A DNA stretch of 64,000 bases from contig CP076546.1 in the NCBI GenBank assembly GCA_018889975.1, forward strand, positions 2,170,001 to 2,234,000. The letters run 5' to 3'. Source of the stretch: Bacillus sp. NP157. GTDB lineage: Bacteria; Pseudomonadota; Gammaproteobacteria; Xanthomonadales; Rhodanobacteraceae. A program made the position numbers and the translations under genes. The notes under the pieces were generated by a model that saw nothing but the letters and a program-made list of their open reading frames with translations, was not told where the DNA came from and searched no databases. Every line of letters starts with the position of its first letter. Positions within the stretch are counted from its first letter, which is position 1. This document shows positions 8,246-16,920 of the stretch, one piece after another.

Positions 8246-8692
8246 GTGTTTTCTTTTGCTTTTTATGCACTTGCGGCGATGGTCATCGCGGTCGCCGGGC
8301 TCTGCGCGTGGACCCTGGCCCACCAGCGCCGTCGCCGCCGGCATGGCGCCCTGCAGGACCTGATGGATCAGGCGGACCGGCTGGAGATCGACCTGAAGGA
8401 GTGCCGGGAGCGCCTGCAGCGAGCCCATGCCGTCATGCAGTTCAGCCCCGACCAGCCCGCCGTGGGCGAAGTCGAGGCCCAGCTCGCCGTCGATTCGGGC
8501 CTGCGCGCGCTGCTACAGCAGCGCCTGTGGATCCGTGATCGCGCGCCCAGCGCTACCCAGCGCGAGCTGGACGACGCCGTGGATGCACTGGTCCGCGCCC
8601 GCCACCAGCTCGAACCGCGGCTGCAGGCCCTCGACGAGGCGCACGCCGCCCTCGACACCGCGGTGCGCGAACATTTCCAGCCGGACCGCTGA
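8246..8692 (+). CDS. Membrane-anchored coiled-coil protein of unknown function
   Basis: I do not recognise this protein. With the GTG at 8246 as start it has 148 residues. The reading frame is open further upstream, but AGGGGAAGAG ends five bases before this GTG and the first 23 residues then form a membrane segment (FSFAFYALAAMVIAVAGLCAW). A strongly basic patch HQRRRRRHG follows, which fits an N-out, cytoplasmic-tail topology. The rest is mostly helical and charged with heptad-like Leu spacing (LMDQADRLEIDLKECRERLQ), so a coiled coil is likely. The stop lies three bases before the GTG of maf, so the two genes are probably co-transcribed. Confidence 0.75.
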   Translation: MFSFAFYALAAMVIAVAGLCAWTLAHQRRRRRHGALQDLMDQADRLEIDLKECRERLQRAHAVMQFSPDQPAVGEVEAQLAVDSGLRALLQQRLWIRDRAPSATQRELDDAVDALVRARHQLEPRLQALDEAHAALDTAVREHFQPDR

Positions 8693-8695
8693 ACC

Positions 8696-9277
8696 GTGAG
8701 CGTACCCGCCGTCATCCTCGCCTCGACCTCGGCCTACCGGGCCGCCCTGCTCCGCCGCGTGCTGGAGACCTTCACCCAGGCTGCGCCCGGCACCGACGAG
8801 GCGGCGCAGCCGGGCGAGGCGCCCGCGGCCCGGTCGGCGCGGCTGGCGGAGGCCAAGGCCCGCGCGATCGCCGCGGCCCATCCGGGCACGGTGGTCATCG
8901 GCTCGGACCAGGTCGCCAACCTGGAGGGCACGGTGCTGGACAAGCCCGGCACCGTGGCCGCCGCCCATCGCCAGCTCGAGGCCAGTTCCGGCCGCGAGGT
9001 GGTCTTCCACACGGCGGTTTGCGTCATCGATGCCGAGGGCGTCGCCCACGCCTGGGTCGATGAAACACGGGTCGTCTTCCGCACGCTGTCGCGCGAAGAG
9101 ATCGAGCGTTACGTCGAGCGCGAGCGTCCGCTCGACTGCGCGGGAAGCTTCAAATGCGAGGGACTGGGCATCACCCTGTTCGAGCGCATCGCCAACGACG
9201 ATCCCACGGCACTGGTTGGGCTGCCGCTGATTGCCACGTCGCGCTTGCTGCGCGACGCGGGGATCGTCCTCCCATAG
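8696..9277 (+). CDS. Maf family nucleotide pyrophosphatase, YceF-type
   Basis: A 193-residue Maf protein that hydrolyses non-canonical or modified nucleoside triphosphates; the YceF subgroup prefers 7-methyl-GTP. It starts with VILASTSAYRAALL, a variant of the family's (L)ASxSxxR motif, and has GSDQVA and CAGSFKCEGLGI. The last motif with an adjacent Glu separates the YceF group from the YhdE group. The GTG start at 8696 directly follows the previous stop. In many gammaproteobacteria yceF flanks yceD-rpmF, as here, but in the opposite direction. Subfamily assignment is an inference from motifs. Confidence 0.9.
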   Translation: MSVPAVILASTSAYRAALLRRVLETFTQAAPGTDEAAQPGEAPAARSARLAEAKARAIAAAHPGTVVIGSDQVANLEGTVLDKPGTVAAAHRQLEASSGREVVFHTAVCVIDAEGVAHAWVDETRVVFRTLSREEIERYVERERPLDCAGSFKCEGLGITLFERIANDDPTALVGLPLIATSRLLRDAGIVLP

Positions 9278-9307
9278 CGCATCGCCGGCTCGCAGGAGCC
9301 CTCGCCG

Positions 9308-10927
9308 TCAACGCACGTTGGTCGCAGCCTGCGCGCGATAGGCCTGCATCCACACGACGCAGCGGTCCGGATCTTCGACCGGCCCGGGCGACCTACGCAC
9401 GCGTGCTTCGTAGTACGCGAACCGCCGCCGCCCGTCGAACGCGTCGACCCGGCCAAGCGGCCGCACGAGGTCCACTCGCGAACATACCGAACCGAGCCAG
9501 GCGCGAACCTCGCGCTCGCGCAGCGCGCTCTCGTCGACCGCCAGCACCATCGCCGCCCCCGCATGTGCGGCCAGCCCCGCTTCGTCTAAACCCCACGCAT
9601 GCAGTTGCGCGGCGCGCCCGTGCTTCGTGTTCAGCGGACTGTCGAGGCTATACACCGTGGCATCCGACCCCAGCTGGAAGCGCAGTTCCGCAGCGAGCAT
9701 GAAATTGTCGGCGACCCACAATGCGCCTTCCGGGCGCGGCGGAAGCGCTGCCGTCGCCTCACGCCAGCCGGTGAAGTTCGAAGGAAACGCCTTGGCACGC
9801 GCGAGCACGGCGGACCCATCGACCGATGCCGCCAGCCCGAGATAACCGAAGCCGACCACCATGCCCAGGCACGCCACCCCAAGTGCCACACAGGCAAACC
9901 GGCGCATGCGCTGCGACGCCGCGACCATTAAAGCGGGCAACACCACGCATAACAGCACGTAGCCCGGCAGCGGCCAATGCGCACGGAAGCGGACGTCGTC
10001 GGCGAACAGCCCCAGGACGAAGTACGCCACGATGAACGTGCCGGCCAACATGCCGACCACGTCATACGGTGCCGTGCCACGACGTCGCCATGCCTGCCAC
10101 AGCGCCCACAGCAGCAAGGCGTACATGAAGGGCGTGCAGGCGATCGCCTGCTCCAGCGGCTGGACCAGCGCGTCGGCATGGAATTGCCAGGGATTGCGCT
10201 CGACCAGTTGGAACGCGAGCCCTGCGCCCCGCGCGGCGAGGTTGTAGAGCACGAGGGGCACGAGCCCGATCGCCGCGATCGCCATTGCCAGCCACAGGCG
10301 TGGCTCGCGCCATGTCGCGCGACCCCGGGCGGTGGCCGACAGGCAAACCAGGCCCGCCAGCATGGCCATGGCCGCGCGGTAATGGGTGGCCCACGCCAGC
10401 GCCAGCCCGACGCCGAGCAGGAGCCACGCTTGCGTACGATTTGTCTCAAGCGCACGCAGCAAACCCTGCGCAGCGAGCATGATGGCGAACGTCAGTGGCA
10501 CGTCGGGAAGCGCCAGCACGCCCAGGCTGCCCACGAGCGGAAGCGCCAGGGCAAACGTCGCTGCCTGCCAGCGCGCCAGCTCTCCCCCATGACGACCTGC
10601 CATGGCCGCGACCTGCCAGGGCAGCAGCGCGCCGAGCATGAGGAAAGGCAGGCGCATGGGCAGCAGGCCATGCCCGAATACGGCCTCGGATGCGGCGATC
10701 AACCACGCGGTCAGGGGAGGCAGGTCGCTGTAGCCCCACGCGGGTTGCAGGCTCTCCTGCCAGTAGAAGGCTTCGTCACCGAAGGGCGACAGCGTGGCCG
10801 CTATGACAACCCTCGCGGCACACGCCAGCACGAACAGGACGAGAAACATGCCTCGCCAGTGCCGCGTGCGCACCGCTAAACTCGACGGATCAACCATCGA
10901 CATGGCTACGCCGGGGGGCACACGCAT
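9308..10927 (-). CDS. ArnT/PMT-like membrane glycosyltransferase
   Basis: A polytopic inner-membrane protein of up to 539 residues in the ArnT/PMT_2 superfamily, which transfers sugars from polyprenyl-phosphate donors to lipid A, glycans or proteins in the periplasm. The first outer loop has SPFGDEAFYWQES, with the acidic pair that binds metal and donor, and LPDVPLTF marks the second acidic loop. About ten hydrophobic segments follow, and the C-terminal 130 residues form a soluble domain. The acceptor cannot be told from sequence; lipid A and cell-surface glycans are both possible. The start may be the ATG at 10927 or one eight codons later (10903). It is divergent from moxR with only five bases between. 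Confidence 0.8.
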   Translation of the reverse strand: MRVPPGVAMSMVDPSSLAVRTRHWRGMFLVLFVLACAARVVIAATLSPFGDEAFYWQESLQPAWGYSDLPPLTAWLIAASEAVFGHGLLPMRLPFLMLGALLPWQVAAMAGRHGGELARWQAATFALALPLVGSLGVLALPDVPLTFAIMLAAQGLLRALETNRTQAWLLLGVGLALAWATHYRAAMAMLAGLVCLSATARGRATWREPRLWLAMAIAAIGLVPLVLYNLAARGAGLAFQLVERNPWQFHADALVQPLEQAIACTPFMYALLLWALWQAWRRRGTAPYDVVGMLAGTFIVAYFVLGLFADDVRFRAHWPLPGYVLLCVVLPALMVAASQRMRRFACVALGVACLGMVVGFGYLGLAASVDGSAVLARAKAFPSNFTGWREATAALPPRPEGALWVADNFMLAAELRFQLGSDATVYSLDSPLNTKHGRAAQLHAWGLDEAGLAAHAGAAMVLAVDESALREREVRAWLGSVCSRVDLVRPLGRVDAFDGRRRFAYYEARVRRSPGPVEDPDRCVVWMQAYRAQAATNVR

Positions 10928-10932
10928 CGATC

Positions 10933-11874
10933 ATGTCAGCCATTACTCCACTCAATGACGAAATGCTGCGCCACCGGCTGGACGCGGCGCTCGCGCAGGT
11001 CAACGGCGTTCTGTTGGGCAAGCCGCGCCAGGTGAAGCTCGCGTTCGCCTGCCTGCTCGCCGGCGGACACCTCTTGCTCGAAGACGTGCCGGGCGTGGGC
11101 AAGACCACCCTCGCCCATGCGCTTGCCGCTACGTTCGAGCTCGACTTCCAACGCATCCAGTTCACCAGCGACCTGTTGCCGTCGGACATTATCGGGGTCA
11201 GCGTGTACGAGCGCGAGACCGGCGAGTTCCGCTTCATCCCCGGCCCGATCTTCACCAGCCTGCTGCTTGCGGACGAGATCAACCGCGCGACGCCGAAGTC
11301 ACAGAGCGCCCTGCTCGAGGCGATGGCCGAAGGCCAGGTCACCGCGGACGGGACGACGTACGATCTTCCGAAGCCGTTCTTCGTGGTCGCGACGCAGAAC
11401 CCGCTCGACCTCGCGGGCACGTTCCCGCTGCCGGATTCCCAACTGGATCGCTTCATGCTCCGGCTATCGCTGGACTACCCGGACCCGGCCGCCGAGCGCG
11501 CGCTGCTGATCGGCGAAGACCGGCGCGACATGGTCGCGACCCTGCGGCCGCGACTGGACGTGGAAGCCATCTCGCACCTGCGCGCGGCCGCGCAGGCGGT
11601 CAAGGCCAGCAGCACGCTGCTCGATTACCTGCAGGCCCTGCTCGCGGCCAGCCGCAAGCACAACGAGGTGCGCGTCGGCCTGTCGCCGCGCGCCGGCCTC
11701 GCCATCCTTGCCGCGTCGCGCGCGTGGGCCATGCTTAGCGGCCGCGACCACGTGATCCCCGAGGACGTGCAGACCGTGTTCGTGCCAGCCGCCGCCCATC
11801 GCCTCGTGCCCGGCCGCGGCAGCCACCGCGAAGCCATCGCGCGCGCGATCCTCGCCGAGACGCCGGTGCCCTGA
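10933..11874 (+). CDS. MoxR-family AAA+ ATPase
   Basis: A 313-residue cytosolic AAA+ ATPase of the MoxR family, thought to act as chaperone or assembly factor for membrane or periplasmic complexes. The Walker A is EDVPGVGKTTLAHA at about residues 50-63, the Walker B LLADEINRATPKSQSALLEA, and sensor 1 is in FVVATQNPLD. The C-terminal lid contains GLSPRAGLAI. Its stop overlaps the next start (ATGA), so it forms an operon with the DUF58 and transglutaminase genes, the common MoxR-DUF58-TgpA set. Confidence 0.93.
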   Translation: MSAITPLNDEMLRHRLDAALAQVNGVLLGKPRQVKLAFACLLAGGHLLLEDVPGVGKTTLAHALAATFELDFQRIQFTSDLLPSDIIGVSVYERETGEFRFIPGPIFTSLLLADEINRATPKSQSALLEAMAEGQVTADGTTYDLPKPFFVVATQNPLDLAGTFPLPDSQLDRFMLRLSLDYPDPAAERALLIGEDRRDMVATLRPRLDVEAISHLRAAAQAVKASSTLLDYLQALLAASRKHNEVRVGLSPRAGLAILAASRAWAMLSGRDHVIPEDVQTVFVPAAAHRLVPGRGSHREAIARAILAETPVP

Positions 11875-12830
11875 TGGAAAGCGGCGTGTCGCGCGTGCTG
11901 GGCTGGGCCGAGCGGCGGCTCCCTGCGCTCACCCGGCTGCGGCCGCGCGAAGCGCTGCCCATCGTGCTGCATCGCCGGCGCATCTACATCGTGCCAACCG
12001 GCTTTGGCGTCGCGTTCTCCATGGTGCTCGGCGTGATGCTGGTGGGCGCGCTGAACTACGCGAACAACGCCGCCCTGATGCTGACCTGCCTGCTCGGCGC
12101 CGCCACTGCCGGCAGCATGCTGGTGGCGTTCCGCACTCTCAACGGCCTGGGCATCGGTGGCTTGCGCGCCGACACGGCACGCGCCGGCGAGCGCATCCAT
12201 GTGTCGCTGGACCTGTCGGCGAGCCAGCGTGAGCGAGCTGCCGTGCGGATCGATGTCGATGGCGTGGAACATGCCGTGCGCGTGCCCGCGGCGGGCAGTG
12301 CCACGGTCGAATTCGAGCTGGAGGCCGAGCGCCGCGGCTGGCTCCCGCTGCCACGCATGCGTGTACACACGCGCTGGCCGCTCGGGCTATTCCGCGCGTG
12401 GAGCTGGATCCATCCCGACAGCACCGTGCTGGTCTACCCCATGGCCGAGGCGATGGGCCCATCGCCGTTCGAACCCGAGGGCGACGCCGATCGTGGCCGG
12501 CCGCGCCCCGGCGACGAACTGGCGGCACTGCGCGATTACCGTCCCGGCGATCCGCGACGGCAGATCGCGTGGAAGCTGAGCGCACGCCATCACGGCCTGC
12601 TGGTGAAGGATCTCGAGCAACCGGCACCGCAGGAAGACTGGCGGCTGGACTGGGATAGCGTGCACGGCCTGGACAACGAATCGCGCATCGCCAGGCTGGC
12701 CCGCTGGGTCGACGAGGCACGCGATGGTGGCAGGCGCTGGAGCCTGCGCCTGCCGGATGGCTATTTCGACATAGCGCAGGGCGACGAGCACTACCACCGC
12801 TGCATGACGGCACTGGCGCTGCGGCCATGA
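11874..12830 (+). CDS. DUF58 domain membrane protein
   Basis: A 318-residue protein with two adjacent membrane helices at about residues 40-90 and a C-terminal DUF58 domain. The DUF58 signature is visible as GDELAALRDYRPGDPRRQIA followed by WKLSARHHGLLVKD. Proteins of this kind are paired with MoxR ATPases and are thought to be clients or scaffolds at the membrane. ATGA overlaps join it to moxR upstream and to the transglutaminase gene downstream. Molecular function is unknown for the family. Confidence 0.9.
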   Translation: MESGVSRVLGWAERRLPALTRLRPREALPIVLHRRRIYIVPTGFGVAFSMVLGVMLVGALNYANNAALMLTCLLGAATAGSMLVAFRTLNGLGIGGLRADTARAGERIHVSLDLSASQRERAAVRIDVDGVEHAVRVPAAGSATVEFELEAERRGWLPLPRMRVHTRWPLGLFRAWSWIHPDSTVLVYPMAEAMGPSPFEPEGDADRGRPRPGDELAALRDYRPGDPRRQIAWKLSARHHGLLVKDLEQPAPQEDWRLDWDSVHGLDNESRIARLARWVDEARDGGRRWSLRLPDGYFDIAQGDEHYHRCMTALALRP

Positions 12831-14824
12831 CCCGCTTCCGCCTGTCGCTCACCCCTCGGCTGGAAACGGCGCCCCTGCTCGCCCCCAGGCCGTTTGACCT
12901 GCTTTGCCTGACAATGGCCTTCGTCGTCGCGGTGCACGCGACCCACCTGCCCTGGTGGCTCAGCGCGGGCCTCGCCGTGATCCTGGCGTGGCGCTGGTGG
13001 CAGCGCCGCGCGGGCGGGCGGCGGCCATCGACCTGGATCAAGCTGCCACTGGTGGGCCTGCTGCTCGCCGTAGTCGTCGCGTTCTACGGCACGCTGTTCG
13101 GCCGCGAACCCGGCAGCGCATTCGCGGTCGGCCTGCTCGTGCTGAAATTGCTCGAGACCGAACATCCCCGCGATGCCCGCGTCGGCATCGCCTTCGGCGG
13201 GTTCGCGTTGATGAGCGCGCTGCTTTTCGACCAGTCGATCGTGGCCACTGTCGTGGTGGCATGCGCACTGGTACCCGCCCTGGGTACCTTGCGTGCGCTC
13301 GAGGAGGTGGCACCAGGCGTCCGGGGCTGGCGCACCGAACTCGCGCCGGCACTGGTTTCCCTGCTTGCGTCCGTCCCCCTCGCCGCCTTCGCCTTCCTCT
13401 TCATTCCGCGGCTCGAGTCGCCCCTGTGGGGCGCACCGAAAGCCGACCGTGCGGTCACCGGCTTGTCCAGCAGCATGGTGCCGGGCGAGATGGCCGAATT
13501 GCTGGTCGACGACACGCCCGCCATGCGCGTGACCTTCGACGGCCGGGCTCCGCTGCCCGAAGGACGCTACTTCCGCGCGTATACGATGATGTCGTTCGAC
13601 GGCAAGCAGTGGAGCGAAGGCTTCAGTGGCTACGCGTCGCCCGCGACGACGTTCAAGGGCGAACCACGCTTCCGCTATCACGTCACCCTTGAGCCCACCC
13701 AGCAGCGGATCCTGCCTGCGCTGGACATGCCCACGGCCCCACCGTCCATCGCCACGCTGCGTTTCGACCGAACCCTGCGAACACAGGATCCGGTTCGCAC
13801 GCCGACGTCGTACGACCTGGCCGCTGCGACCGACTATCGTCTCGACGAGACCCTCAACCCGGGCCTGCGCCGGGCGGCACTGCAACTGCCTGCCGGCGTC
13901 GGCCCGCGGGCACGGGAGCTGGCCGCGGCCTGGGCCGACCACTACAACCACGACCCGCAGGCGATCGCGCGGGCGGCGCTGTCGCTGTTCCGCGATGGCG
14001 GATACAGCTACACGCTGGCGCCCGCCCCGCTGGGTGCCGACCGCATCGACGACTTCCTGTTCCAGACCCGGGAAGGCTTCTGCGAGTACTACGCGTCGTC
14101 GTTCGCGTTCCTGATGCGTGCCGCCGGCATCCCCGCCCGCGTGGTCACCGGATACCAGGGAGGCTACTGGAATACGCTTGGCCAATACCTGCTAGTGCGT
14201 CGGTCCGATGCGCACGCATGGGTCGAGGCATGGATCGAAGGGCGTGGATGGGTTCGTTACGACCCGACCGGCGCGGTCCGTCCCGAACGGGTCAGCCTCG
14301 GCGCACCGGCCGCGGCAGCCGCCGGTAACGACGGCACATCCTTCTTCGACATGGCGTGGCTGCGCAACGCGCGCGATCGCTGGGATGTCGTCAACCAATG
14401 GTGGAACGAGGCCGTTAACGGTTTTGATGCGCTACGCCAGCGGGGCATGTTGCGCCCCTTCGGCATACGGCGCACCGACGTCAGCGACCTGGCCGTGATC
14501 CTGGCGGTCGGCTGTTCCCTGCTGGTGGCGGTCGCGTTGGGCTGGGCTTTGTTCCAGCGCCGTGAAGGCGATGCACTCGACGCGTTGATGCGTCGCCTGC
14601 AACGCAAACTTGCGAAGGCCGGGGTCAGCCGGCGCACGGGCGAAGGCCCAAAGCATTTCATGGCAAGGGCGGCACGCTCACTGCCTGCGCATCGAAATGC
14701 CTTGGAAAGGTTGAGCGAGCTTTACTTGAGGTCACGTTACGCGCATGACGAACCGCCACCTGAACTGGTCGTCCAGTTTCGGCAAGGGGTTAGGGAATTC
14801 AAGCCGCGTGGCGTGGTCAAATAG
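12827..14824 (+). CDS. TgpA-like membrane transglutaminase
   Basis: A 665-residue inner-membrane protein like Pseudomonas TgpA. The first 200 residues hold about six helices, the middle is a periplasmic transglutaminase-like domain, and one more helix lies near residues 550-568 before a cytosolic DUF4129-like tail. The Cys-His-Asp triad is C419 (REGFCEYYASSF), H463 (SDAHAWVEAW) and D479 (RYDPTGA). The natural substrate of TgpA is not known to me; a role in envelope peptide or protein processing is inferred. The gene ends the moxR-DUF58-tgpA operon. Confidence 0.92.
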   Translation: MTRFRLSLTPRLETAPLLAPRPFDLLCLTMAFVVAVHATHLPWWLSAGLAVILAWRWWQRRAGGRRPSTWIKLPLVGLLLAVVVAFYGTLFGREPGSAFAVGLLVLKLLETEHPRDARVGIAFGGFALMSALLFDQSIVATVVVACALVPALGTLRALEEVAPGVRGWRTELAPALVSLLASVPLAAFAFLFIPRLESPLWGAPKADRAVTGLSSSMVPGEMAELLVDDTPAMRVTFDGRAPLPEGRYFRAYTMMSFDGKQWSEGFSGYASPATTFKGEPRFRYHVTLEPTQQRILPALDMPTAPPSIATLRFDRTLRTQDPVRTPTSYDLAAATDYRLDETLNPGLRRAALQLPAGVGPRARELAAAWADHYNHDPQAIARAALSLFRDGGYSYTLAPAPLGADRIDDFLFQTREGFCEYYASSFAFLMRAAGIPARVVTGYQGGYWNTLGQYLLVRRSDAHAWVEAWIEGRGWVRYDPTGAVRPERVSLGAPAAAAAGNDGTSFFDMAWLRNARDRWDVVNQWWNEAVNGFDALRQRGMLRPFGIRRTDVSDLAVILAVGCSLLVAVALGWALFQRREGDALDALMRRLQRKLAKAGVSRRTGEGPKHFMARAARSLPAHRNALERLSELYLRSRYAHDEPPPELVVQFRQGVREFKPRGVVK

Positions 14825-14866
14825 GCCCATGGCGACGGTTGTGCCCGTTGCCCCGAGGAGAGTGAC

Positions 14867-15472
14867 ATGTCCATGTACAAACCGTTGGTCGTTGCCGCCG
14901 CCACCCTGGCTCTTGGCGCGTGCGCCACGGTACCGCAGCCACTGCAGGGCCAGTTCAACGACGTATCCACGGCAGGTGCCCAGCAGGGTGGCGCGCCGGG
15001 TGCGAAGGTGCGCTGGGGTGGTGAGATCATCAAGACCGAACCGGGCCCGCAGCAGACGTGCTTCTTCGTCCTGTCGCAGCCGCTCGACGACGAGGCCCGA
15101 CCGACCGCCGGCAAGTCCGAGAGCTCGGGCCGCTTCGTGGCCTGCCGCGACGGTTTCTACGATCCGGAAGTGTTCGTCCGCGGTCGCGAGATCACGGTGA
15201 CCGGTACCTTGCACGGCGCGGTATCGCAGAAGGTCGGCGATTTCGATTACGCCTATCCTCGGGTCGAGGCCGACGTGGTGTACCTGTGGCCGAAGCGTGT
15301 GCCGGTGAACCGCTACCCGCCAGGCTTCTATGACCCGTTCTGGGGTCCGGGCTTCGGGCCGGGCTTCGGCTACGGTGGCTGGGGTGGCTACGGCCCGTGG
15401 GGCGACCCTTACTGGTACCGTCCGCGCACGGTGATCATCCGCCAGCCGCCTCCGCCGCGTCCGGCGAAGTAA
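14867..15472 (+). CDS. Slp-family outer-membrane lipoprotein
   Basis: A 201-residue lipoprotein. The signal peptide ends in the lipobox LALGAC (Cys at about residue 19), followed by ATVPQPLQG. The middle resembles the Slp family, including FYDPEVFVRGREITVTGTL, with conserved DYAYPRVEADVVYLWPK. The last 60 residues are rich in Gly, Tyr, Trp and Pro (repeats of GFGPGFGYGGWGGYGPWG), then a basic PPPPRPAK tail. Slp proteins are stationary-phase or starvation lipoproteins of unknown action. It follows the tgpA gene by 42 bases and is closed by a strong terminator. Confidence 0.88.
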   Translation: MSMYKPLVVAAATLALGACATVPQPLQGQFNDVSTAGAQQGGAPGAKVRWGGEIIKTEPGPQQTCFFVLSQPLDDEARPTAGKSESSGRFVACRDGFYDPEVFVRGREITVTGTLHGAVSQKVGDFDYAYPRVEADVVYLWPKRVPVNRYPPGFYDPFWGPGFGPGFGYGGWGGYGPWGDPYWYRPRTVIIRQPPPPRPAK

Positions 15473-15500
15473 GCGGGCGTGCGCTAGCGGGGATCAAAAA

Positions 15501-15526
15501 AGCCGGCCATGGGCCGGCTTTTTTTT
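15501..15526 (+). terminator. Intrinsic terminator after the Slp gene
   Basis: The stem AGCCGGCC-ATG-GGCCGGCT is followed by eight T residues. It is preceded by six A residues, so it could work in both directions. Confidence 0.92.
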
Positions 15527-15574
15527 GGGACGGCTTTTTCCTGGGCCGGTTTTTTATAGACCGCCATTGGCGGG

Positions 15575-15597
15575 TCGCGCGCGGGCGCGCTCCTACA
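15575..15597 (-). repeat. REP unit (GTAG type), single
   Basis: On the minus strand TGTAGGAGCGCGCCCGCGCGCGA, of which the GCGCGC arms pair. It matches the two units at 41695-41765 apart from one or two bases. Such GTAG-headed palindromes are dispersed in Xanthomonadales and Pseudomonas genomes and are mobilised by RAYT transposases; none is encoded here. Confidence 0.75.
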
Positions 15598-15615
15598 GGG
15601 GAAGTAGCGGATTGC

Positions 15616-15960
15616 TCAGCCGGGGGGCCAGTGCATCTGGCGGCCGGCCAGCAGGTGCACGTGGATGTGGAACACGGTCTGGCCGCCGTGGCCGTTGGTG
15701 TTCACCACCGTGCGGTAGCCGTCCTGGGCAAAGCCCTGCTCGCGTGCATACGCCGCCGCGGCGAGCAGCAGCTTGCCGAGCAGCTCGGCATCGCCGGGCA
15801 CGGCGTCGTCCAGCGTGGCGATCGCCCGCTTGGGAATGAACAACACGTGCACCGGCGCCTGCGGATTGAGGTCGCGGAAGGCGAGCACGTCTTCGTTTTC
15901 ATAAACGATATCGGCCGGGATTTCCCGGCGGACGATCTTTGCGAAAATCGTATCGGTCAC
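15616..15960 (-). CDS. HIT-family hydrolase (HinT-like)
   Basis: A 114-residue histidine-triad protein of the HinT branch, which hydrolyses purine nucleoside phosphoramidates and aminoacyl-adenylates. The triad HIHVHLL is near the C-terminus, and IFAKIVRREIPADIVYE at the N-terminus is typical of HinT. The ATG is 15 bases after the recR stop, in the same direction. Confidence 0.93.
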   Translation of the reverse strand: MTDTIFAKIVRREIPADIVYENEDVLAFRDLNPQAPVHVLFIPKRAIATLDDAVPGDAELLGKLLLAAAAYAREQGFAQDGYRTVVNTNGHGGQTVFHIHVHLLAGRQMHWPPG

Positions 15961-15975
15961 GTCAATCTCCTTGGG

Positions 15976-16578
15976 TCAGCCGAGCGACTGGCGGCTGCCG
16001 AACGCGTGGGCCAGCGTACCTCGGTCGACGAATTCCAGCTCACCGCCCAGCGGCACGCCATGGGCCAGGCGCGTGGCCCGGATGCCTGCGGCGCGGGCCA
16101 GCTGGCCGATGTAATGCGCCGTCGCCTCGCCTTCCACCGTGGGGTTGGTGGCAATGATCATTTCTTCAACGTCGCCCTCGCCTAGCCGCTCGACCAGCAA
16201 CGGCAGGCCGAGCTCTTCCGGGCCAAGGCCGTCCAGCGGCGACAGCCGGCCGAGAAGGACGAAGTAGTGGCCGCGGAAGCCCGTCGCCTGCTCGATCGCG
16301 GCAAGGTCCGACGGCGACTCCACGACGCACAGGATCTGCTTGTCGCGACTGCTGCTCGCGCAAAGCGAACACACCGGCGTTTCGCTGAAATTACGGCAAC
16401 GCGTGCAGTTGCCCACGTCGCGCATCGCCGACTCCAGCGCGGCGGACAGGCGCATGCCGCCCTGCCGCTCTCGCTCGAGCAGGTGGAAAGCCATGCGCTG
16501 GGCGCTCTTGGCGCCCACGCCCGGCAGGCAGCGCAGGGCGTCGATCAGTTCGCCCAGTAGGCGGGAACCATTGCTCAT
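15976..16578 (-). CDS. recR: Recombination mediator RecR
   Basis: A 200-residue protein that with RecF/RecO loads RecA on gapped DNA. It has the N-terminal helix-hairpin-helix ([20 protein letters not shown]), the zinc finger [16 protein letters not shown] and a C-terminal Toprim domain with [12 protein letters not shown]. It lies in the conserved dnaX-ybaB-recR order. Confidence 0.97.
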   Translation of the reverse strand: MSNGSRLLGELIDALRCLPGVGAKSAQRMAFHLLERERQGGMRLSAALESAMRDVGNCTRCRNFSETPVCSLCASSSRDKQILCVVESPSDLAAIEQATGFRGHYFVLLGRLSPLDGLGPEELGLPLLVERLGEGDVEEMIIATNPTVEGEATAHYIGQLARAAGIRATRLAHGVPLGGELEFVDRGTLAHAFGSRQSLG

Positions 16579-16596
16579 CGCGTCGGCTCGCTTGCC

Positions 16597-16920
16597 TTAG
16601 AACGGCATCTTGAAGCCGGGCGGCAGGTTCAGGCCGGCGGTCACACCGCCCAGGCGCGAACGGCTCAGCTCAGCGATCTTGTTGACGGCATCGTTGATGG
16701 CGGCGGCAACGAGGTCTTCCGCCATCTCGGCGTCATCTGCGAATGCCTGGCGATCGATATGCACGGCGCGCACTTCGTGGCCGCCGCTCATGGTCACCGT
16801 CACGAGGCCACCACCGGCGCTGCCGGTCACTTCCGTCTTCGCCAGTTCATCCTGCGCGCGCTTCATCTCGTCCTGCATGCGCTGGGCCTGCTGCATCAGC
16901 TGACCGATTTGACCTTTCAT
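16597..16920 (-). CDS. ybaB: YbaB/EbfC nucleoid-associated protein
   Basis: A 107-residue protein of the YbaB/EbfC family, which binds DNA as a homodimer shaped like tweezers. It starts MKGQIGQLMQQAQRMQDEMK, a helical N-terminus, and ends with LGGVTAGLNLPPGFKMPF, the family's C-terminus. The ATG overlaps the dnaX stop (ATGA), so it is coupled to dnaX. Confidence 0.95.
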   Translation of the reverse strand: MKGQIGQLMQQAQRMQDEMKRAQDELAKTEVTGSAGGGLVTVTMSGGHEVRAVHIDRQAFADDAEMAEDLVAAAINDAVNKIAELSRSRLGGVTAGLNLPPGFKMPF

